Assembly (NCBI GenBank): GCA_035513275.1
Contig: DATKCJ010000455.1
Coordinates: 1 to 6,391 of the forward strand
DNA: 6,391 nt
Direction of reading: 5' to 3'
Source: DATKCJ01 sp035513275
GTDB lineage: Bacteria > Verrucomicrobiota > Verrucomicrobiia > Opitutales > Opitutaceae
Made by a program: the position numbers and the translations under genes. The notes below the pieces were generated by a model. That model was not told where the DNA came from and did no database searches. It worked only from the letters and a program-made list of their open reading frames with translations. Below are positions 6,037 to 6,391 of this stretch, piece by piece. The first letter of the stretch is position 1. Each line of letters begins with the position of its first letter.

Positions 6037-6317
6037 TGTCCTCGGCATCGGACCGCACCTACAACATCAAGCCGCTCTTTTCCATTCTCCTGTTGCAGTT
6101 CGGAACCGGCCCGCAAGCCTAGGCGTCACCCCACCCCGATGTTCTCCCCCAACTCGAGGCCATGGCGAAGGAATGCAGATTCCTGTCTGCCAAATTTGAC
6201 GGCGACGCCCACAAAATCGCTTCCGGCTTTCGACTCATCTGGTCTCTCAACCCGCAGTCGCGATCCTGCCTTGTCGAATAATCTGCATCTACGCGCCCGT
6301 ATCTCGCGGGCAACCCC
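6037..6317. other. Lower-GC intergenic stretch without a convincing gene; possible gene remnant
   Basis: Single 60-base lines here have about 53-58 % G+C by direct count, against 73 % for a line inside the ceramidase-like gene. One + frame is open from the REPIN side to a TAG at 6120-6122, giving SDRTYNIKPLFSILLLQFG and a few more residues. The same frame then reopens and runs to a TAA at 6279-6281, with an ATG at 6162 giving 39 residues (MAKECRFLSAKFDGDAHKIA...). I recognise no family in either part. A stop-interrupted remnant or chance are both possible. A minus-strand frame of 86 residues covering 6119-6379 also looks like chance. No RNA gene is seen. Confidence 0.4.
6169..6190. repeat. 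Overlapping short inverted repeats (two mutually exclusive hairpins)
   Basis: AGGAAT (6169-6174) pairs with ATTCCT (6179-6184) around GCAG, and GCAGA (6175-6179) pairs with TCTGC (6186-6190) around TTCCTG. Because they share bases, only one can form at a time. The second hairpin could be a decayed relative of a short palindromic repeat. Stems of 5-6 bp are weak evidence. Confidence 0.3.
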
Positions 6318-6391
6318 ATGAACAACGATATGAATCCCCTCGTCCTCTTGGTGTATGCCAAGTGGACGATCATCAGCATTGCTTTGCTCTA
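6318..6391 (+). CDS. Start of a possible membrane protein (3' end outside window)
   Basis: An ATG at 6318 opens a frame that runs to the window edge: 24 residues, beginning MNNDMNPLVLLVYAKW and continuing TIISIALL. A polar start followed by a long hydrophobic run suggests a transmembrane helix or signal anchor. A second in-frame ATG at 6330 is an equally possible start. No Shine-Dalgarno precedes either. A small inverted repeat (GCCCG at 6295-6299, CGGGC at 6307-6311) ends 6 nt before the first ATG. No family can be assigned from so few residues, and G+C is lower than in the other genes. Confidence 0.4.
   Translation, partial: MNNDMNPLVLLVYAKWTIISIALL

Noticed and set aside
6295..6311. GCCCG/CGGGC hairpin before the final ATG as a regulatory RNA element
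   Set aside because: A 5-bp stem with a 7-nt loop is common by chance at this base composition.
6119..6379. Minus-strand frame of 86 codons over the distal intergenic region
   Set aside because: It has no recognisable domain or start context, and it crosses the likely + strand gene start at 6318.
1..6391. tRNA, rRNA, CRISPR array, insertion sequence or defence genes
   Set aside because: No spaced direct repeats, cloverleaf, transposase or nuclease motifs were seen on either strand.

Overview
The window is GC-rich, mostly ACGCG/CGCG-style coding DNA with a strong preference for G or C at third codon positions. All recognisable genes lie on the + strand. Three features are most reminiscent of Verrucomicrobiota, perhaps the Opitutales: gene starts without a Shine-Dalgarno, TAnnnT boxes a few bases before an ATG, and an intergenic region with ATTGCGG tandem repeats and GTAG-bounded hairpins. 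That placement is an inference from style and gene content; no marker gene is present.

Layout. (1) 1-450 is the C-terminal part of an AraC-family activator with two helix-turn-helix motifs. (2) After a 63-nt gap holding a good -35/-10 pair comes a DegT/DnrJ/EryC1/StrS-family PLP aminotransferase (514-1836). (3) Its stop overlaps the ATG of a neutral/alkaline ceramidase-like protein (1836-3194), so the two are almost certainly translated from one mRNA. (4) A 156-nt gap follows, then an exported fusion of cytochrome c and a PQQ sugar dehydrogenase (3351-4790). (5) Another promoter-like gap leads to a zinc-dependent YahK-type aldehyde reductase/alcohol dehydrogenase (4877-5938). (6) 5939-6317 has no convincing gene. 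It holds three tandem heptamers, a double hairpin bounded by GTAG and CTAC that looks like a REPIN, and lower-GC sequence with a short, possibly decayed reading frame. (7) The last 74 bases look like the start of a membrane protein.

How the genes may work together. The aminotransferase and ceramidase-like hydrolase form a tight two-gene unit. The regulator and the periplasmic sugar dehydrogenase lie beside it in the same direction. This would suit a small accessory module acting on a sugar, amino sugar or N-acyl compound, but no substrate can be read from the sequence. The reductase probably has its own promoter and may be an unrelated housekeeping gene.

The most notable points are two enzymes that keep their fold signatures but differ at the catalytic position. 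The ceramidase-like protein has Asn where true ceramidases have the GDVSPN serine. The PQQ enzyme has Ser where the soluble glucose dehydrogenase family has its catalytic His. The REPIN-like element is the clearest non-coding structure. I did not see a clearly new defence or mobile system.
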